Shown here: piece by piece, positions 14,916 through 17,169 of the stretch
Layout: every line of letters begins with the position of its first letter
Position numbering within the stretch: position 1 is the stretch's first letter
Assembly: GCA_964580995.1 (NCBI GenBank)
Contig: CAZOMV010000115.1
Coordinates: 1-17,169, forward strand
Direction: 5' to 3'
Source: JAKJEP01 sp964580995
GTDB lineage: Bacteria; Planctomycetota; Phycisphaerae; Sedimentisphaerales; SM23-30
DNA length: 17,169 nucleotides
Made by a program: the position numbers and the translations under genes
The notes under the pieces: generated by a model
The model's database searches: none
The model's input: only the letters and a program-made list of their open reading frames with translations
What the model was told of the DNA's origin: nothing

Positions 14916-15036
14916 ATTCCTATATATATTTTCTATATAGAAGACATATCGGCTGGCTGGGAAAAACAAAAGAAAAAAGTCAAAAAACAGACACCTCCCC
15001 CAGTTACCTACCTTTCACGCGTAAACTCCGCATATA

Positions 15037-16128
15037 CTACCCCCCAAATCGCAGGTGACAGATTTCATTTAAAACTTCCCGGTCAAAAGTCAAAAGAATA
15101 CGATTGGTATAAGTTCGGCCTTGTTTGGTGGAGATCAACGCCACCAGCCCCATACTCTGCAAATAACTTAAATTGGAATAGAAATAGACATAGCTGAACG
15201 GTTTTTCCTGATGTTCAGAGCTGAACCGGCAGTACCGCTCGTAAATGTCTTTGGCAAAATCAGTGGGAGCGATTCCCGCTGCCCACAGGATCATCAGCGT
15301 GGCATCCGAAAGATCATTGATCAAGTCGATGACAATATCCTGCCGGGCACGTTCAAAGCACTGGCTTAATTCCTGCTGGGGGTTGGTCACAGCATATTTA
15401 AGGGTCTTGATTGCCACCCTGGCGTCTGAATTGGTCAACCGGGTAGTCAAGGCGGCAATTTGGGCTAGTTGGCCATCATCCCAGCTTCGCAGTCCTCTTT
15501 GGGCTCGGTCACGAAGGATTTCGTGTAATTGCTGGGCATTATAGTTACGAAAATGCAGCGGAACCGGCTGTAAGCTGCTTCGTGTGGCGGCATCCAATTC
15601 TTTTACCGCCTGCGGGCTGTTGGTCAGCATGATGACCATGAACGGTTGTTCACTCCGACTGAGCAAATATAGAATCTCCCGACGCTTATCTTTGGGACTC
15701 ATCAAATCCACTTCATCCAGCACCACCACGGTTTTGCCATTATACTTCTGGCAAAAAAGATCATAGAGTTCCGCCAGACTGGCACCCCGGGCCTCTACGT
15801 TCAACAGATGAGCCAGGATTTTAAAACTGGTGTTGTGGTGCCGGCAGTTGGCATAAGTAATGGTGAGATGGGTCTGGGTTTGGATGATCTGCTGAAGGTA
15901 TTTAATTATAAGAGTCTTGCCGCTACCCCGTCCGCCTATCACTGTTTGGTGATTCGCGACTCCACTGACATCGAATCGGAGCATTTCTTTGATCAGATCT
16001 TTGCTTTCATCCCGCATGACAGGCTGATCGGGAATGTAATTAAAATCAAAAATGGAAAAGTCTTTGACCTGTTCTGACTCCCGGCCGATCTGGGCCTTCT
16101 GCTCTTGAAGATAGGTGGCGATATCCAT
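15037..16128 (-). CDS. Orc1/Cdc6-family replication initiator (archaeal-type AAA+ ATPase)
   Basis: A complete 363-residue AAA+ protein of the Orc1/Cdc6 type, which in archaea binds and opens replication origins. It shows Walker A GGRGSGKT (65-72), the TYANCRHHNTSFKILAHLL segment that parallels the VNCR..TPY..L region of Cdc6, Walker B VVVLDEVD (134-141), sensor 1 MLTNS (Asn170), the LDAATRSSLQPVPLHFRNY stretch equivalent to the LDPRVKSSL...F..Y of archaeal Cdc6, the lid with QQLHEILRDRA and the sensor 2 motif SDARVAIKTLKYA (Arg237). The C-terminus (about 280-355, YSNLSYLQSMGLVALIS...TFDREVL) is a winged-helix DNA-binding domain. It is not DnaA: the lid and winged helix are wrong for that. No Shine-Dalgarno is evident before the ATG. 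It is the odd gene in an otherwise bacterial window, suggesting transfer from archaea or a mobile element. The first 30 residues have no assigned role. Confidence 0.85.
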   Translation of the reverse strand: MDIATYLQEQKAQIGRESEQVKDFSIFDFNYIPDQPVMRDESKDLIKEMLRFDVSGVANHQTVIGGRGSGKTLIIKYLQQIIQTQTHLTITYANCRHHNTSFKILAHLLNVEARGASLAELYDLFCQKYNGKTVVVLDEVDLMSPKDKRREILYLLSRSEQPFMVIMLTNSPQAVKELDAATRSSLQPVPLHFRNYNAQQLHEILRDRAQRGLRSWDDGQLAQIAALTTRLTNSDARVAIKTLKYAVTNPQQELSQCFERARQDIVIDLINDLSDATLMILWAAGIAPTDFAKDIYERYCRFSSEHQEKPFSYVYFYSNLSYLQSMGLVALISTKQGRTYTNRILLTFDREVLNEICHLRFGG

Positions 16129-16169
16129 GATGACGCATCAACTCTGCTGAACGTATTAACCGCAGGGGT

Positions 16170-16198
16170 AGTATTTAAACTTTTCGCGCATCCGGCAA
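16170..16198 (-). promoter_or_regulatory. Promoter of the Orc1/Cdc6 gene (archaeal- or bacterial-type reading)
   Basis: On the minus strand CGCGAAAAG is followed by TTTAAATA (complement 16172-16179), the order of an archaeal BRE plus TATA box. A start 26 bases beyond it would leave a leader of about 20 bases. The same DNA also reads as TTGCCG (complement 16193-16198), 17 bases, AATACT (complement 16170-16175), each four of six to sigma70 consensus. Sequence alone does not decide. Confidence 0.4.
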
Positions 16199-16215
16199 GT
16201 GGTAAATATTTCCGA

Positions 16216-16244
16216 TTGCTTTGAATATGGTAACGCATGATAAT
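16216..16244 (+). promoter_or_regulatory. Weak candidate promoter for the ADP-ribosylglycohydrolase gene
   Basis: GATAAT at 16239-16244 matches the -10 consensus at five of six positions; TTGCTT at 16216-16221 is a poor -35 at the optimal 17-base distance. It would serve the gene starting at 16305 with a leader of about 55 bases. Confidence 0.35.
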
Positions 16245-16304
16245 GTGAAATATATTCCGACACGGTATGAATCTGTAACATTGACTAAAACGAAAGAACC
16301 GGAA

Positions 16305-17132
16305 ATGGATGCACAAGACCGATTTCGTGGCTGCCTTCTGGGGTTGGCCTGCGGAGATGCAATTGGTACCACAGTTGAGTTTCAAGCCCGCGGTCAATTT
16401 TCCCCGGTTACCGACATGGTCGGTGGTGGTCCCTTTCATCTCCCTCCCGGTGCCTGGACCGATGACACCTCCATGGCTCTTTGCCTGGCTGCCAGTCTGG
16501 TTGGGCAGGGTAGATTTGATCCAGCCGATCAGATGATCCGCTACTGCCGCTGGCGGGATGAAGGCTATCTGAGTAGTACAGGAAAATGTGTTGATATTGG
16601 CACAACAACGTTACGGGCTCTTTTGCGTTTTAAGCAAACAGGAGAACCTTTCAGCAGCTCCACAGATGAACATTCGGCTGGCAATGGTTCCATCATGCGG
16701 TTGGCGCCAGTCCCGATGTTCTTTTTTCCTGACCGTCAAATGATAATCACAATGTCCGGCGAGAGTTCCCGTACCACCCACGGTAATCCCGAATGTATCG
16801 ATGCCTGCCGGTTGTTGGGGGCCATTTTGTTCCAGGCTCTTTCCGGAACCAGTAAGGAAGATGTTCTTTTCGGACACGATGCCACGGACCTGCTCACCCA
16901 AGAAACCATTCGATCCATCGCCCGAGGCGATTATCAACATAAACCAGAAATTCATATTCATGGTTCCGGCTATGTAGTCCGCAGTCTGGAAGCAGCCCTG
17001 TGGTGTTTCCAGAACACCGACTCCTTCCGGGATGCTATTCTCCGGACAGTCAATCTCGGAGATGATGCCGATACCACCGCTGCTGTTTGCGGCCAGGTGG
17101 CGGGAGCTTACTATGGGATCGTAAAGAAATAA
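16305..17132 (+). CDS. ADP-ribosylglycohydrolase (DraG/ARH family)
   Basis: A complete 275-residue ADP-ribosyl-acceptor hydrolase, which removes ADP-ribose from modified targets using two metal ions. All family motifs are present: RFRGCLLGLACGDAIGTTVEF, given as GCLLGLACGDAIG and TTVEF; the metal-binding WTDDTSM (Asp53, Asp54); DIGTTTLRAL; SAGNGSIMRLAPV; RTTHGNPECIDACRLLG; and the C-terminal metal site VNLGDDADTTAAVCGQVAGA (Asp253, Asp254, Asp256). No residue appears lost, so it should be active. I chose ATG 16305 because MDAQDRFRGC is how family members begin; the frame is open upstream to a TTG at 16221 and an ATG at 16227. It is divergent from the Orc1/Cdc6 gene with a 176-base gap. It could reverse ADP-ribosylation of a DNA or protein target, but the partner transferase is not in the window. 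Confidence 0.93.
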   Translation: MDAQDRFRGCLLGLACGDAIGTTVEFQARGQFSPVTDMVGGGPFHLPPGAWTDDTSMALCLAASLVGQGRFDPADQMIRYCRWRDEGYLSSTGKCVDIGTTTLRALLRFKQTGEPFSSSTDEHSAGNGSIMRLAPVPMFFFPDRQMIITMSGESSRTTHGNPECIDACRLLGAILFQALSGTSKEDVLFGHDATDLLTQETIRSIARGDYQHKPEIHIHGSGYVVRSLEAALWCFQNTDSFRDAILRTVNLGDDADTTAAVCGQVAGAYYGIVKK

Positions 17133-17169
17133 CTGATACTTTTTGTGCCTTTGGTCCGATAATAGGAGT

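Larger units (their letters stand above)
14681..15036. other. Candidate replication origin next to the Orc1/Cdc6 gene
   Basis: This 356-base gene-free stretch has unusual structure. In order it holds GGGGGAGAGAGTA at 14723-14735; the dyad TTTCCA-G-TGGAAA at 14738-14750; the same 13-mer again at 14799-14811, both copies preceded by a CCGCG-type stretch; nine CTATC-like pentamers at 14871-14915; and an AT-rich block with a CTATATA/TATATAG inverted repeat at 14911-14940. Direct repeats, a dyad and an unwinding-prone block beside an initiator gene is how archaeal and plasmid origins are built. That it is an origin is inference; slippage and chance could explain the pentamers. Confidence 0.4.

Noticed and set aside
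14847..15197. Open frame of 116 codons rich in Ser, Tyr and Pro.
   Set aside because: Its composition comes from the CTATC array, and it runs into the opposite strand of the initiator gene.
1..17169. The whole window being archaeal.
   Set aside because: Several good sigma70 promoters, Shine-Dalgarno sites, a Rho-independent terminator and IS1380/IS4 sequence favour a bacterium; only the initiator locus looks archaeal.
1..17169. tRNA or rRNA genes.
   Set aside because: No cloverleaf with a GGTTCGAATC-like arm or rRNA signature was found; the one GATTCGAATCC string (near 11070) is inside the radical SAM coding sequence.

Overview
The window reads as bacterial DNA, probably a glycan-degrading, free-living or sediment-type bacterium. 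A planctomycete or another PVC-like lineage would fit the gene families, but that placement is a guess. The bacterial evidence is direct: sigma70-type promoters (for example at 5120-5148 and 12909-12938), Shine-Dalgarno sequences, a Rho-independent terminator at 10030-10070, Sec signal peptides, and IS1380- and IS4-type transposase sequence.

Layout. 1-350 (minus): N-terminal part of an IS1380-family transposase that runs off the window edge; its last 17 or so codons look like an IS630-family transposase instead. 545-9814: an exported glycan-utilisation block. It holds a GH2 beta-galactosidase (plus), a metallophosphoesterase (minus, convergent with it), then a promoter-driven pair made of a secreted TIM-barrel-like protein of unassigned family and a protein with two fused sialidase domains. 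A structured 3' region and a terminator follow. 10310-10579 (minus): a small CPxC protein of unknown function; a decayed copy of its N-terminal segment lies at 5060-5124, 5.4 kb away. 10746-12381 (minus): a two-gene overlapping operon, a UlaG-like metallo-beta-lactamase-fold hydrolase followed by a spore-photolyase-like radical SAM protein with an unusual cysteine spacing. 12654-12800 (minus): the C-terminal scrap of an IS4-type transposase. 12987-14680 (plus): a YbaK/ProX-type aminoacyl-tRNA deacylase and a DUF362 protein with two 4Fe-4S clusters.

14681-16304 is the most unusual part. A complete Orc1/Cdc6-family initiator gene (minus, 15037-16128) is of the archaeal/eukaryotic replication type, not expected in a bacterium. 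It sits beside a 356-bp non-coding stretch with an exact 13-bp direct repeat, a TTTCCA-G-TGGAAA dyad that resembles the core of archaeal origin recognition boxes, nine CTATC-like pentamers and an AT-rich block. The promoter side of this gene carries a TTTAAATA box preceded by a purine-rich stretch, which reads as an archaeal TATA/BRE as easily as a bacterial promoter. My working hypothesis is a laterally acquired Orc1/Cdc6 initiator with its own origin, perhaps the core of an integrated plasmid or element. 16305-17132 (plus): a complete ADP-ribosylglycohydrolase, divergent from the initiator gene.

The sugar genes plausibly work together outside the cytoplasm: sialidase and galactosidase would uncap and trim sialylated, galactose-containing glycans. 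No link between these genes and the Orc1/Cdc6 locus is visible.
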